From positions 1 to 64,000 of the forward strand of contig NZ_BSFQ01000008.1 in assembly GCF_027922425.1 (NCBI RefSeq): DNA of 64,000 nucleotides. Direction: 5' to 3'. Each line of letters starts with the position of its first letter. The stretch's first letter is position 1. Below the pieces are notes generated by a model that was given only the letters and a program-made list of their open reading frames with translations, was not told where the DNA came from and made no database searches. Positions 44,054-53,152 of the stretch are shown here, piece by piece. A program made the translations under genes and the position numbers. The stretch comes from Pseudonocardia halophobica (GTDB lineage Bacteria > Actinomycetota > Actinomycetes > Mycobacteriales > Pseudonocardiaceae).

Positions 44054-45400
44054 GTGACGAGCCCGACCAACGGCAGGGTGGACCCGCTCGCGGAGGCCAT
44101 GACCGATCCCGGCGCGCTGCGCTGGGACCCCTGGACGCGGCGATCCGACTCCGCCGAGGAGCGGGCCGCGGTGGTGATCCGCGCGATCGTCGTGGTCGCC
44201 GTCGGGCTGGCGCTCGCGGTGGGGCCCGAGCTCGCCCGCGGCCGCCCGCTGGTGGTGTGGGGCATCGTGATCGGCACGGCGCTCTACGCCGCCGCGCTCG
44301 TGGTGACCGAGTGGGCGGAGTGGCAGCTGCCCGTCCGGCCCGCCGTGATCACCGTGGTCGACGGCGTGCTGGTCCTGGTGGCCTGCGGGCTCACCGGGGG
44401 CGCGGACAGCATCTTCGTCGCGGTGCTGCCGCTGATCGCGATCGCGATGTCGCTGCGCAGCGGGCCCGTGCTGGGGCGGCTCGGCGCCCTCGGCGTCGGG
44501 ATCGGGTTCACCGTCGCGTGCCTGCTCGGCTCGGACCCGGAGGTCACGGTGGCCGAGCGGCTGCTGACGGGGGCCTGGTGGAGCGGGTTCCTGGTCGCGG
44601 CCGCGGTGCTGGTCGGCGTGCTGGTGCGGATGCTCGAGCGGCAGCTGCAGGAGGCCGCCGACTCGCGGGCGCGGGCGGCGGCGGAGCACGAGAAGCTGCT
44701 CTCGGAGCGGGAGCTGCGGGCCCGGCTCGTCGCGGCGCAGCAGGCCCGGCTCGACGGGGTGCGCGTGGTGCTGCACGAGTTCCGCACGCCCGTCGCCTCG
44801 CTGACCGCGCTCACCACGGACCTTGCGAAGGGCGCACTGTCCCCGGAGGCCTCGCGCACCGCGACCCGGCTGCTCGCCGAGCACGCGGTCCACCTGCAGG
44901 ACATGCTCGAGGGCCTCGCCGACCTGGCCGTGCGGGACGGCAGCCCGCTCGGCCGGGTCACCGACCGGCGGGTCGTGCTGGCCGAGCTGGCCGAGGCCGT
45001 GCTCGACGCGGCCGCGGTCGCGCCGGGCCGTCGTCGGATCACGGTGGCGCCGCCGGGGGCGTCCGTGCGATGCGACCCGCAGCGGCTCCGCCGGGTGCTC
45101 ACCAACCTCGTCGAGAACGCCGCCCGGCACAGCGGGGAGGAACCCGTCGAGCTGGACCTGGGCCACGCCGACGGCACGCTGGTCGCCGAGGTCCGCGACC
45201 GCGGTCCCGGCCTCCCGCCGGGCCAGGAGGGCCTGGTCACGGCCAAGGGCGTGGCGCTGGGGGAGCGCCGCGGCACCGCGGGGCTGGGGCTGTGGATCGT
45301 CGAGGCCCTGGTCGGGGCGATGAACGGCGAGCTCACCCTGCTCCCGCGCGAGGGCGGGGGCCTGGTCGCCCGCCTCACCCTCCCCCTCGCCCCCGCCTGA
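44054..45400 (+). CDS. Sensor histidine kinase
   Basis: 448 residues. Residues ~35-200 hold about five hydrophobic segments and no recognisable extracellular sensor. A coiled-coil linker precedes the H-box LHEFRTPVASLTALT. The N-box is LTNLVENAARHSGEE, then VRDRGPGLPPGQEG and GTAGLGLWIVEALVGAM. GTG has GGGGAGG 5 nt upstream. It is expressed from the same intergenic region as the response regulator and probably senses a membrane-associated signal. Confidence 0.9.
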   Translation: MTSPTNGRVDPLAEAMTDPGALRWDPWTRRSDSAEERAAVVIRAIVVVAVGLALAVGPELARGRPLVVWGIVIGTALYAAALVVTEWAEWQLPVRPAVITVVDGVLVLVACGLTGGADSIFVAVLPLIAIAMSLRSGPVLGRLGALGVGIGFTVACLLGSDPEVTVAERLLTGAWWSGFLVAAAVLVGVLVRMLERQLQEAADSRARAAAEHEKLLSERELRARLVAAQQARLDGVRVVLHEFRTPVASLTALTTDLAKGALSPEASRTATRLLAEHAVHLQDMLEGLADLAVRDGSPLGRVTDRRVVLAELAEAVLDAAAVAPGRRRITVAPPGASVRCDPQRLRRVLTNLVENAARHSGEEPVELDLGHADGTLVAEVRDRGPGLPPGQEGLVTAKGVALGERRGTAGLGLWIVEALVGAMNGELTLLPREGGGLVARLTLPLAPA

Positions 45401-45514
45401 TCTTCCGCGAGTTGCGCTGTGGGCTTCGGCGAGTCGGGGGCTGGCACGCGGGGGACAGGGCGGGAACTCGCGGCCCGCTGTGGTCCGGGGTGACGCGGGT
45501 CATGATCGACGCCC

Positions 45515-46621
45515 ATGAAGACCAGAGCAGCGGTGCTGTGGGAACTGGGCGGCAAGTGGGAGGTCGAGGAGGTCGAGCTCGACCCGCCGGGCCCCGGCGA
45601 GGTCCTGGTCGAGCTGGCGGCGTCCGGCCTGTGCCACTCCGACGAGCACCTGGTGACCGGCGACCTGCCCGTCGCCTACCCGATGGTCGGCGGCCACGAG
45701 GGCGCCGGGCGCGTGCGCGAGGTCGGCCCGGGCGTGACCGAGGTGGAGGTCGGCGACCCGGTCGTCATGACCTTCCTGCCGAGCTGCGGGCGCTGCTCCT
45801 ACTGCGTCCGCGGCATGACCAGCCTGTGCGACGACGGCGCGGGCGCCACCCTCGGCCCCCAGCTCGACGGCACCTACCGCTTCCACGCGCGCGGCGAGGA
45901 CGTCGGGCAGATGTGCCTGCTCGGCACGTTCAGCCAGCACACCGTCGTGCCGGTGAAGTCCGTCGTGAAGATCGACGAGGGCTTCCCGCTCGAGCTCGCC
46001 GCGCTGGTCGGCTGCGGCGTCACCACCGGCTTCGGGTCCGCGGTCCGCACGGCCGACCTGCGGGCGGGCGACGCTGCGGTCGTCATCGGGATCGGCGGCA
46101 TCGGCGCCAACGCGATCCAGGGCGCGGTCAACGCCGGCTGCCGGTACGTCGTCGCCGTCGACCCGGTGGAGTTCAAGCGGGACAAGGCGATCGAGCTCGG
46201 CGCCACCCACGTCGCGGCGAGCATCGACGAGGCCTGGCCGATCGTCTCCGAGCTCACCCGCGGCCAGCTGGCCGACGCCGCCATCCTCACGACGGGCATC
46301 GCCGAGGGCGACGACCTGCAGCCCGCGCTGCAGCTCGTCGGGAAGCGGGGGCGGGTCGTGGTGACCGCGCTGGGCAAGGCCGAGCAGGAGACGGCCTCGC
46401 TGAGCCTGCTGGAGCTCACCCTCTACGAGAAGCAGATCCGCGGCGCCCTGTTCGGCAGCTCCAACGGCCAGCACGACGTGCCGCGCCTGCTCGAGCTGCA
46501 CAACCTGGGCCGGCTCAAGCTCCGCGAGCTGGTCACCAAGGAGTACACCCTCGACCAGGTGAACGAGGGTTACGAGGACATGCGGTCCGGCCGCAACATC
46601 CGGGGCCTCATCCGCTTCTGA
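45515..46621 (+). CDS. NDMA-dependent-type zinc alcohol dehydrogenase
   Basis: 368 residues, MDR family. The catalytic zinc Cys lies in ASGLCHSDEHLVTG with GGHEGAGRVREVGPGV. The structural zinc site is CGRCSYCVRGMTSLC, and the NAD Rossmann is VVIGIGGIGANAIQGAVNAG. Overall it resembles the Rxyl_3153/NDMA-dependent alcohol dehydrogenases, whose cofactor is held tightly and which are associated with mycofactocin redox metabolism. No mycofactocin gene is in the window. It starts an operon with the R2lox gene 43 bp downstream. Confidence 0.88.
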   Translation: MKTRAAVLWELGGKWEVEEVELDPPGPGEVLVELAASGLCHSDEHLVTGDLPVAYPMVGGHEGAGRVREVGPGVTEVEVGDPVVMTFLPSCGRCSYCVRGMTSLCDDGAGATLGPQLDGTYRFHARGEDVGQMCLLGTFSQHTVVPVKSVVKIDEGFPLELAALVGCGVTTGFGSAVRTADLRAGDAAVVIGIGGIGANAIQGAVNAGCRYVVAVDPVEFKRDKAIELGATHVAASIDEAWPIVSELTRGQLADAAILTTGIAEGDDLQPALQLVGKRGRVVVTALGKAEQETASLSLLELTLYEKQIRGALFGSSNGQHDVPRLLELHNLGRLKLRELVTKEYTLDQVNEGYEDMRSGRNIRGLIRF

Positions 46622-46664
46622 CGGCGCACCCCACCACCAGCCTCGACCGGCAAAGGAGCCGACC

Positions 46665-47621
46665 ATGCGCACCATCGAGCACGGCAAGCGGGACGGGTTC
46701 GCCTCCCTCGGGGCGGGCGGGCTGAAGCAGGAGTCCTTCCCGCTGCGCCTGTTCGCCAAGGGGAACGCGAAGCACTGGAACCCGGCGGACATCGACTTCT
46801 CGCAGGACGCGAAGGACTTCGCGGCCATGACGGACGACGAGCGGTGGTGGACCTGCGCGCTCGCGGCGCAGTTCCTGGCGGGCGAGGAGTCGGTGACCCA
46901 GGACCTGCAGCCCTTCGTGGCCGCGATGGCCGCCGAGGGCCGGTTCGCCGACGAGATGTACCTGACCCAGTTCGTGTACGAGGAGGCCAAGCACACGCAG
47001 GCCTTCCGGCTGTGGTTCGACGCAGTCGGGATGACCGGCGACCTCCACGAGTACATCGAGTTCAACGACGCCTACATGGAGATCTTCACGAAGCAGCTGC
47101 CGGACAGCCTGTACGCGCTGCAGCACGACCCGAGCCCGCGCAACCAGATCCGCGCCTCGGTGACCTACAACCACATCGTCGAGGGCACCCTCGCGCTGAC
47201 CGGCTACTTCGCCTGGCAGAAGGTGTGCGCGAGCCGCGGGATCCTGCCCGGCATCCAGAAGGTGATCAAGCACATCGGCGACGACGAGCGCCGCCACATG
47301 GCCTGGGGCACCTTCACCTGCCGCCGGCACGTCGCCGCCGACGACGCGATGTTCGACGTGGTCGACGAGCGCATGCAGGAGCTGATGGTCCCGGCCATGG
47401 GTGTGGTCACCGCGACGTTCGACAGGTACGAGGGCGGCGAGCCGCCCTTCGGCGTCGACATCTCGGAGATGGCCGAGTACGCCATGGACAAGCTGGGCCG
47501 CCGGCTCGGGGCGATCGAGTCCGCCCGCGGCGCCGACCTGCTCGCGATCGACGTCGACGCCTCGCCCGAGGCGCTCGAGGAGAAGTTCCACGCCGAGGAC
47601 CAGCTGGAGTTGGCAGGATGA
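46665..47621 (+). CDS. R2-like ligand-binding oxidase (R2lox), Mn/Fe cofactor
   Basis: 318 residues. All six metal ligands of R2lox are in place by spacing: Glu74, Glu107 and His110 (in YEEAKHTQ), Glu173, Glu208 and His211 (in DERRHMAWG). Val77 and Tyr168 match the residues that form the ether cross-link in the Mycobacterium tuberculosis and Geobacillus enzymes. R2lox assembles a Mn/Fe site and binds a long-chain fatty acid; its natural reaction is unknown. GCAAAGGAGCC precedes the ATG. The stop overlaps the next gene (ATGA). Confidence 0.94.
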   Translation: MRTIEHGKRDGFASLGAGGLKQESFPLRLFAKGNAKHWNPADIDFSQDAKDFAAMTDDERWWTCALAAQFLAGEESVTQDLQPFVAAMAAEGRFADEMYLTQFVYEEAKHTQAFRLWFDAVGMTGDLHEYIEFNDAYMEIFTKQLPDSLYALQHDPSPRNQIRASVTYNHIVEGTLALTGYFAWQKVCASRGILPGIQKVIKHIGDDERRHMAWGTFTCRRHVAADDAMFDVVDERMQELMVPAMGVVTATFDRYEGGEPPFGVDISEMAEYAMDKLGRRLGAIESARGADLLAIDVDASPEALEEKFHAEDQLELAG

Positions 47622-48577
47622 CCCGCGCAGGACGCTACGACCGGCTCCGCGAGATCGAGCTGCTGGACCCGGAGACCGACCACCTCGAGATCTACCGGCT
47701 CATGTCGATGTACGAGTTCCCCTGGGACATCAACCAGGCGCTCTCGTTCGCGCTGTTCCGCACCTACGCGGTGCCGACGATCGGCAAGCTGCTGGCAGAG
47801 ACCGGCGAGTTCACCGAGCGTGTCCAGAAGCGCTACGACGACACCGGGCTGATCCTCGAGGCCGTCCTCGAGCACGGGTTCAGCGGCACCGGCAAGGACG
47901 CCGTCCGCCGGATGAACCAGATGCACCGCAGCTACCCGATCAGCAACGACGACATGCGGTACACGCTGTGCACCTTCGTGGTGTCGCCGATCCGGTGGAT
48001 GGACGCCTACGGCTGGCGGCCCTTCTCCGAGACGGAGAAGGTCGCGAGCGCGAACTACTACCGCGAGCTCGGCCGGCACATGGGCATCAAGGACATCCCG
48101 GCCACCTGGCAGGAGTTCTGCGAGGTGCACGACGCCTACGAGCGCGAGCGCTTCGGCTACGACCCGGGCGGCCGCGCCGTCGCCGACTCCACGCTCGCGC
48201 TGCTGTGCACATTCCCGCCGAACGACAAGGCCCCGGCGGCGCTGATCGACGCCTTCTCCCGCTCGCTCATGGACCCCCACCTGCGGGAGGCCTTCCGGTA
48301 CGAGGCCCCGCCGCGCTGGTTCCGCGCGCTGTCCCGGGCCGCGCTGCGGCTGCGCGGCCGGGTCGTGCGGGCGATGCCCGTGCGCACGCGGCCGAAGTTC
48401 GTGCGGGATCTGCCCAGCATCCGCAGCTACCCGAACGGCTTCGACGTCCGGGAGCTCGGGACCTTCCCGCAGGGCTGCCCCGTGCCCCACGGGCGGACCT
48501 CCGCGGCGGCCGCGACGGACGGGGACACGTACTCCGATCGAGTGGTATCGCCGCAGGTCACTCCATCCGGAGCCTGA
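47618..48577 (+). CDS. MpaB-family oxygenase (DUF2236)
   Basis: 319 residues. The DUF2236/MpaB pattern is clear: [20 protein letters not shown], then [20 protein letters not shown], then [20 protein letters not shown] and [17 protein letters not shown]. Characterised relatives (rubber oxygenases and MpaB) are haem or oxygen-using proteins, but a haem ligand cannot be assigned here with certainty. ATG overlaps the R2lox stop, so the two are translationally coupled. The C-terminal ~35 residues are variable. Confidence 0.85.
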   Translation: MTRAGRYDRLREIELLDPETDHLEIYRLMSMYEFPWDINQALSFALFRTYAVPTIGKLLAETGEFTERVQKRYDDTGLILEAVLEHGFSGTGKDAVRRMNQMHRSYPISNDDMRYTLCTFVVSPIRWMDAYGWRPFSETEKVASANYYRELGRHMGIKDIPATWQEFCEVHDAYERERFGYDPGGRAVADSTLALLCTFPPNDKAPAALIDAFSRSLMDPHLREAFRYEAPPRWFRALSRAALRLRGRVVRAMPVRTRPKFVRDLPSIRSYPNGFDVRELGTFPQGCPVPHGRTSAAAATDGDTYSDRVVSPQVTPSGA

Positions 48578-48644
48578 GACCCGGGTTGTACCGGCATGGG
48601 GCCGGTCGGAGTAACACGGTGCGACGGCCGACGCTCCGCGGACC

Positions 48645-48670
48645 GAGATCGACGACGGTGTGTCGATCTC
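48645..48670 (+). promoter_or_regulatory. 26-bp palindrome upstream of the mce operon
   Basis: GAGATCGAC and GTCGATCTC are perfect 9-bp arms separated by GACGGTGT, in the 257-bp gap between the MpaB-family gene and mceG. It lies about 165 bp upstream of mceG. Weak -35/-10 candidates (TTGTAC and AGTAAC, near 48586-48615) lie just before it, so it could act as a repressor site. No regulator gene is adjacent. Confidence 0.55.
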
Positions 48671-48834
48671 GCTTCACGGGGCGTGTCCGTCGTTCTCAGG
48701 AACGGCCCGGCGGCCGTCGCCGCCGCGGAATACCCGGCAGTAACCAGACTGCGGCGTGGTCGTTGGGCGCTGCAGGACGAGTGCGTGCTCCGGCAAGGAC
48801 CGGTGCCGCAGGCTCGAGTGCGCGAGGAGGCGAC

Positions 48835-50028
48835 GTGCCCGGTGTCGAGGTGAGGGTCGAGGGACTGACGAAGTCCTTCGGGCGCGCGAACATCTGGTCG
48901 GACGTCACGCTGACGCTGCCGCCCGGCGAGGTCAGCGTGCTGCTCGGCCCCTCCGGCACGGGCAAGTCGGTGTTCCTCAAGTCGCTGATCGGGCTGCTCA
49001 AGCCGGAGAAGGGCTCGATCGTCATCCACGACACCGACCTCGTGCGGTGCAGCGAGAACCGGCTCTACGAGATCCGCAAGCTGTTCGGGGTGCTGTTCCA
49101 GGACGGCGCGCTGTTCGGCTCGATGAACCTCTACGACAACATCGCCTTCCCACTGCGCGAGCACACCAAGAAGTCGGAGTCGGAGATCCGCGACATCGTC
49201 GCGGAGAAGATGGACATGGTCGGGCTCAAGGGCGACGAGAAGAAGCTGCCCGGGGAGATCTCCGGCGGCATGCGCAAGCGCGCCGGGCTGGCCCGGGCGC
49301 TGGTGCTCGACCCGGAGATCATCCTGTTCGACGAGCCGGACTCCGGCCTGGACCCGGTGCGCACGGCCTACCTGAACCAGTTGATCATCGACCTGAACGC
49401 GCAGACGGACGCGACGTTCCTGATCGTCACCCACGACATCAACACCGCGCAGACGGTGCCGGACAACATCGGCATGCTCTACCGCAAGCACCTGGCGATG
49501 TTCGGCCCGCGCGAGGTGCTGCTCACCAGCGAGGACCCGGTGGTGGCGCAGTTCCTCAACGGCCGCCGGCAGGGCCCGATCGGCATGTCGGAGGAGAAGG
49601 ACACCGCCCAGGCGGCCCGGGAGATGGCCGAGGTCGACGAGCTGTCCGGGCTGCCCCCGATCAAGCCCCAGCTCGACGCCACCGCGGGCCTGCCCGAGCG
49701 CAAGGCCGTGGCGCGGCGGCAGAAGCGGGTGGCCGAGATGATGCACACCCTGCCGCCCGCCGCGCAGGAGGCGATCCGCCGCTCGCAGGCCGAGAGCGGG
49801 CAGGCGGCGCAGCAGCCGGCCCGCCAGCAGGCCGCCGGCGCGGCGCCCTACGGTCGACCCGACGCCCCGCCCGCCGACGCCCCGACCCAGAGCATCCCGC
49901 GGGTGCAGGACGCGCCGCTCGGCCAGCCCACACCCCCGCAGAACCTGCAGCACAACCCGCCGCAGAACCCGACCGGCCGCGCCCCCGGCGGTCCGAGCTC
50001 CGGCCCCGGCCGGCACCGCTTCCGCTAG
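48835..50028 (+). CDS. mceG: MceG/Mkl-type ABC transporter ATPase of the Mce system
   Basis: 397 residues. The ATPase has Walker [18 protein letters not shown]-loop [13 protein letters not shown] signature [15 protein letters not shown] and Walker [15 protein letters not shown]. Residues past ~265 form an unusual Pro/Gln/Ala-rich tail (for example [17 protein letters not shown]). MceG energises lipid import by Mce complexes. The GTG at 48835 has GAGGAGG 5 nt upstream and fixes the start. It is the first gene of the operon, followed by yrbE 112 bp later. Confidence 0.94.
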   Translation: MPGVEVRVEGLTKSFGRANIWSDVTLTLPPGEVSVLLGPSGTGKSVFLKSLIGLLKPEKGSIVIHDTDLVRCSENRLYEIRKLFGVLFQDGALFGSMNLYDNIAFPLREHTKKSESEIRDIVAEKMDMVGLKGDEKKLPGEISGGMRKRAGLARALVLDPEIILFDEPDSGLDPVRTAYLNQLIIDLNAQTDATFLIVTHDINTAQTVPDNIGMLYRKHLAMFGPREVLLTSEDPVVAQFLNGRRQGPIGMSEEKDTAQAAREMAEVDELSGLPPIKPQLDATAGLPERKAVARRQKRVAEMMHTLPPAAQEAIRRSQAESGQAAQQPARQQAAGAAPYGRPDAPPADAPTQSIPRVQDAPLGQPTPPQNLQHNPPQNPTGRAPGGPSSGPGRHRFR

Positions 50029-50140
50029 CCCCGCACGCCGCCCCGTCGCGGCTGGACGGCCCCCACCGCCCGCCCGCGAACCTGCTCCCCCCGCCGCCCC
50101 CGCGCAGCTCCCCACTGCCGTCCGACACAAGGACTCCGCC

Positions 50141-50932
50141 GTGTCCGCTCCCCAGGCCGGCCCCAGCCCCCTGACCCGCGCCCTCACCCCCGTCGGGCGC
50201 CTGTTCGGGCTGGGCGTCGACATCGTGAAACAGACCTTCCGGCCGCCGTTCCAGCTGCGCGAGTACATCGAGCAGACCTGGTTCGTCACGAAGGTCTCCG
50301 CGCTGCCCACGGCGCTGTTCACGATCCCGTTCGGCGCGACGATCGCGCTGCTGCTGGCCGAGCTGACCCGCCAGTTCGGCGCACAGAGCCAGACCGGCGC
50401 GGGGTCGGTGCTCGCGATCGTGCAGCAGGCCGCCCCGATCGTCACGGCGCTGCTGATCTCCGGCGCCGGCGGCAGCGCGGTCTGCGCCGACCTCGGCGCC
50501 CGCACCATCCGCGAGGAGATCGCGGCCATGGAGGTGCTCGGCATCTCGCCGATCCAGCGCCTCGTGGTCCCGCGGGTGCTGGCCATGGCCACCACCGCGC
50601 TGGTGCTCAACGGCCTCGCCACGGTGGTCGGCGTCGGCGGCGGCTACTTCTTCAACGTCATCATCCAGGGCGGCACGCCCGGCGCGTACATCGCGAGCTT
50701 CTCGGCGATCGCGCAGGTCAGCGACATCGTGGTCAGCGAGGTGAAGGCGGCCCTGTTCGGGTTCACCGCCGGCATCGTCGCGGCCTACCGGGGGCTCAAC
50801 CCGCCCCCGGGGGCGAAGGGCGTCGGCGACGCGGTGAACCAGTCCGTCGTCATCTCCTTCGTCCTGGTGTTCCTGATCAACCTGGTCCTCACCGCGCTCT
50901 ACCTCGAGCTCGTCCCGCCGAAGGGGATCTGA
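50141..50932 (+). CDS. Mce-associated permease YrbE-A (MlaE family)
   Basis: 263 residues with about five to six transmembrane segments. The MlaE core is present: FSAIAQVSDIVVSEVKAALFGF, ISGAGGSAVCADLGARTIREE, then AMEVLGISPIQRLVVPRVLA. The EExxAMExxG loop is the family signature contacting the ATPase. It forms the membrane channel with YrbE-B and MceG. GTG is preceded by AAGGACTCCGCC. YrbE-B starts one base after its stop. Confidence 0.95.
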   Translation: MSAPQAGPSPLTRALTPVGRLFGLGVDIVKQTFRPPFQLREYIEQTWFVTKVSALPTALFTIPFGATIALLLAELTRQFGAQSQTGAGSVLAIVQQAAPIVTALLISGAGGSAVCADLGARTIREEIAAMEVLGISPIQRLVVPRVLAMATTALVLNGLATVVGVGGGYFFNVIIQGGTPGAYIASFSAIAQVSDIVVSEVKAALFGFTAGIVAAYRGLNPPPGAKGVGDAVNQSVVISFVLVFLINLVLTALYLELVPPKGI

Positions 50933-50933
50933 A

Positions 50934-51761
50934 GTGGCCCGAGTCAGCACCCTGGTGCGCAGGCCGGTCGACCAGCTCGAGGAGCTGGGCGAGCAGCTGG
51001 GCCTCTACGCCCGCGCGATCGCCTGGGTCCCGCGCACGCTTCGCCGCTACCCGAAGGAGATCTTCCGGCTGCTGGCCGAGGTCAGCTTCGGCTCCGGCGC
51101 GCTGATCGTCATCCTCGGCACCGCGGGCGTCATGGCGGCCCTGTCGCTGTTCGTCGGCTCGCTCGTCGGCCTCCAGGGCTTCCGGGCCCTGGACTCGCTC
51201 GGCGTGGAGGCCCTGACCGGCTTCATCACCGCGTACTTCAACACCCGCGACATCGCCCCGCTGGTCGCCGCCTCGGCGCTCACCGCGACCCTCGGCGCCG
51301 GCTTCACCGCCCAGCTCGGCGCCATGCGGATCTCCGAGGAGGTCGACGCGCTCGAGGTCATGGCCGTGCCGTCCGTGCCGTTCCTCGTGACCACCCGCGT
51401 GATCGCCGGGATCCTGGCGGTGATCCCGATGTACACGATCGGCCTGCTCGCGAGCTTCGCCGCGGCGCGGATCAACGTCACGTTGATCAACGGCCTACCG
51501 GGCGGGACGTACGACCACTACTTCGACCTCTTCCTGCCCGTCGGGGACATCTTCGCCTCGTACCTCAAGGTGATCATCTTCGCGACGGTGGTCATCCTCA
51601 TCCACTGCCACTACGGCTACCACGCCAAGGGCGGCCCGGCGGGCGTCGGCGTGGCGGTCGGCCGGGCGGTGCGGCTCTCGATCGTCAGCACGGCGATCCT
51701 CGACTTCTTCCTCACCCTCGTGCTCTTCGGCACCTCCACGTCGGTGCGGGTGGCCGGATGA
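50934..51761 (+). CDS. Mce-associated permease YrbE-B (MlaE family)
   Basis: 275 residues, paralogous to the preceding gene. It has LGAGFTAQLGAMRISEEVDAL, then EVMAVPSVPFLVTTRVIAG, the MlaE signature with EExDALEVM. About five membrane segments. The stop overlaps mceA as ATGA. The second permease subunit of the Mce importer. Confidence 0.95.
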   Translation: MARVSTLVRRPVDQLEELGEQLGLYARAIAWVPRTLRRYPKEIFRLLAEVSFGSGALIVILGTAGVMAALSLFVGSLVGLQGFRALDSLGVEALTGFITAYFNTRDIAPLVAASALTATLGAGFTAQLGAMRISEEVDALEVMAVPSVPFLVTTRVIAGILAVIPMYTIGLLASFAAARINVTLINGLPGGTYDHYFDLFLPVGDIFASYLKVIIFATVVILIHCHYGYHAKGGPAGVGVAVGRAVRLSIVSTAILDFFLTLVLFGTSTSVRVAG

Positions 51762-53152
51762 CGGGGCACGACACGAAGAAGGTCACCCTCGGCGTCGTCT
51801 TCATCCTGGTCATCGCGCTGCTGATCGGCCTGGCCGTGGCGCAGTACGCGGGCGCGTTCCGCTCCGGGGTGCCGGTGACGCTGAAGGTCGACCGGGTCGG
51901 CACGCAGCTGAACGAGCGCGCGGACGTCAAGATCCGCGGGCTGATCGTCGGCACCGTCGACCGGATCAGCACGGACGGCGACGGCGCCACGATCACGATG
52001 TCCATGAACCCGGACCTGATCGACCAGATCCCGGACAACGTCACGGCGCGGCTGCTGCCGAAGACGCTCTTCGGCGAGAAGTACGTGTCCCTGGTCCCGC
52101 CGGACCGGCCGGGCGCCATCAAGCTCGCCGCCTACGACACCATCCGCGAGGACCGCAGCGTGGCCGGCATCGAGGTCGAGCGGGTGCTCGACGACCTGCT
52201 CCCGCTGCTGCAGGCCGTGCAGCCGCAGGACCTCGCCACCACCCTCGGCGCGCTGTCGCAGGGCCTCGCCGGCCGCGGCGAGCAGCTCGGGCAGACGCTG
52301 GAGCGGCTCAACACCCTCACCGCGGGCCTGCAGCCGGCCATCCCGGACCTGCAGGAGGACATCACCCAGCTCGCGGACTTCTCGGAGAACCTGTCGAACT
52401 CCGCGCCGGACCTGCTCGACGCGCTCGACGACCTCACGGTCACCAGCCGCACGGTCGTCGAGGAGTCGCAGAACCTGCGCGACCTGTACCGGTCGGTGAC
52501 CGGGGCGTCGGACGACCTGCGGGCCTTCCTCGACGCCAACAAGGACAACCTGATCGGGCTGGCCCACGCGAGCCGGCCGACGCTGGAGACGCTCGCGCGC
52601 TACGCGCCGGAGTTCCCCTGCTTCTTCCAGCAGGCCAGCCGGCTGATCCCGTACCTGGACCAGGTGTTCGGCAAGGGCACGGACGAGCCGGGCGTGCACA
52701 TCACGCTGGAGATCGTCGCGAGCAACGGCAAGTACATCCCGAACCAGGACGAGCCTGCCTACTCCGACGACCGCGGCCCGCGGTGCTACCCGATCATCAT
52801 GCCGGGCCCGCAGTACCCGCCGGACGGCCCGTTCCGGGACGGTTCGGTGCCCCCGCCGCCGCCGGCGGGACAGCCGATCGGCCCGCCCGGCAAGTTCGGG
52901 GTCGAGGACTACGGCACGTTCGACGGCACGTACTCCTGGGACCTGATCCCCGGCTTCGAGTGGAGCCCGAACAGCCACGCCGGCGCCAAGCCTGCCGCAT
53001 ACGACATGGGCATCACCAACTCGCCCGGTGAGCAGCAGCAGGTCGCGGAGCTGGTCGCGGCGCGCACCGGCACCACGCCGGCGGCGGTGCCCGGCTGGGG
53101 CAGCGTGCTGGTCGGCCCGCTCTACCGCGGGACGGAGGTGCGGATCGCATGA
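51758..53152 (+). CDS. MceA-type MCE-family protein
   Basis: 464 residues. An N-terminal helix (VTLGVVFILVIALLIGLAVA) anchors it, then the MCE/MlaD domain (VKIRGLIVGTVDRISTDGDG, LLPKTLFGEKYVSLVP). A long helical region follows (ERLNTLTAGLQPAIPDLQED), then a Cys-containing C-terminus with Pro-rich segments. Six such proteins are thought to assemble into a hexameric tunnel carrying lipid across the periplasm and envelope. It is the first Mce subunit; ATGA overlaps with both neighbours. Confidence 0.95.
   Translation: MTGHDTKKVTLGVVFILVIALLIGLAVAQYAGAFRSGVPVTLKVDRVGTQLNERADVKIRGLIVGTVDRISTDGDGATITMSMNPDLIDQIPDNVTARLLPKTLFGEKYVSLVPPDRPGAIKLAAYDTIREDRSVAGIEVERVLDDLLPLLQAVQPQDLATTLGALSQGLAGRGEQLGQTLERLNTLTAGLQPAIPDLQEDITQLADFSENLSNSAPDLLDALDDLTVTSRTVVEESQNLRDLYRSVTGASDDLRAFLDANKDNLIGLAHASRPTLETLARYAPEFPCFFQQASRLIPYLDQVFGKGTDEPGVHITLEIVASNGKYIPNQDEPAYSDDRGPRCYPIIMPGPQYPPDGPFRDGSVPPPPPAGQPIGPPGKFGVEDYGTFDGTYSWDLIPGFEWSPNSHAGAKPAAYDMGITNSPGEQQQVAELVAARTGTTPAAVPGWGSVLVGPLYRGTEVRIA

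Noticed and set aside
45401..45514. Inverted repeat CGCGAGTT..AACTCGCG before the dehydrogenase
   Set aside because: Arms are 8-9 bp but the loop is about 50 nt, so a stable structure or operator is not convincing.
43240..46725. 1161-residue plus-strand frame over the response regulator, histidine kinase and dehydrogenase
   Set aside because: It is out of frame with three well-supported genes and encodes repeats of Arg/Ala/Gly only.
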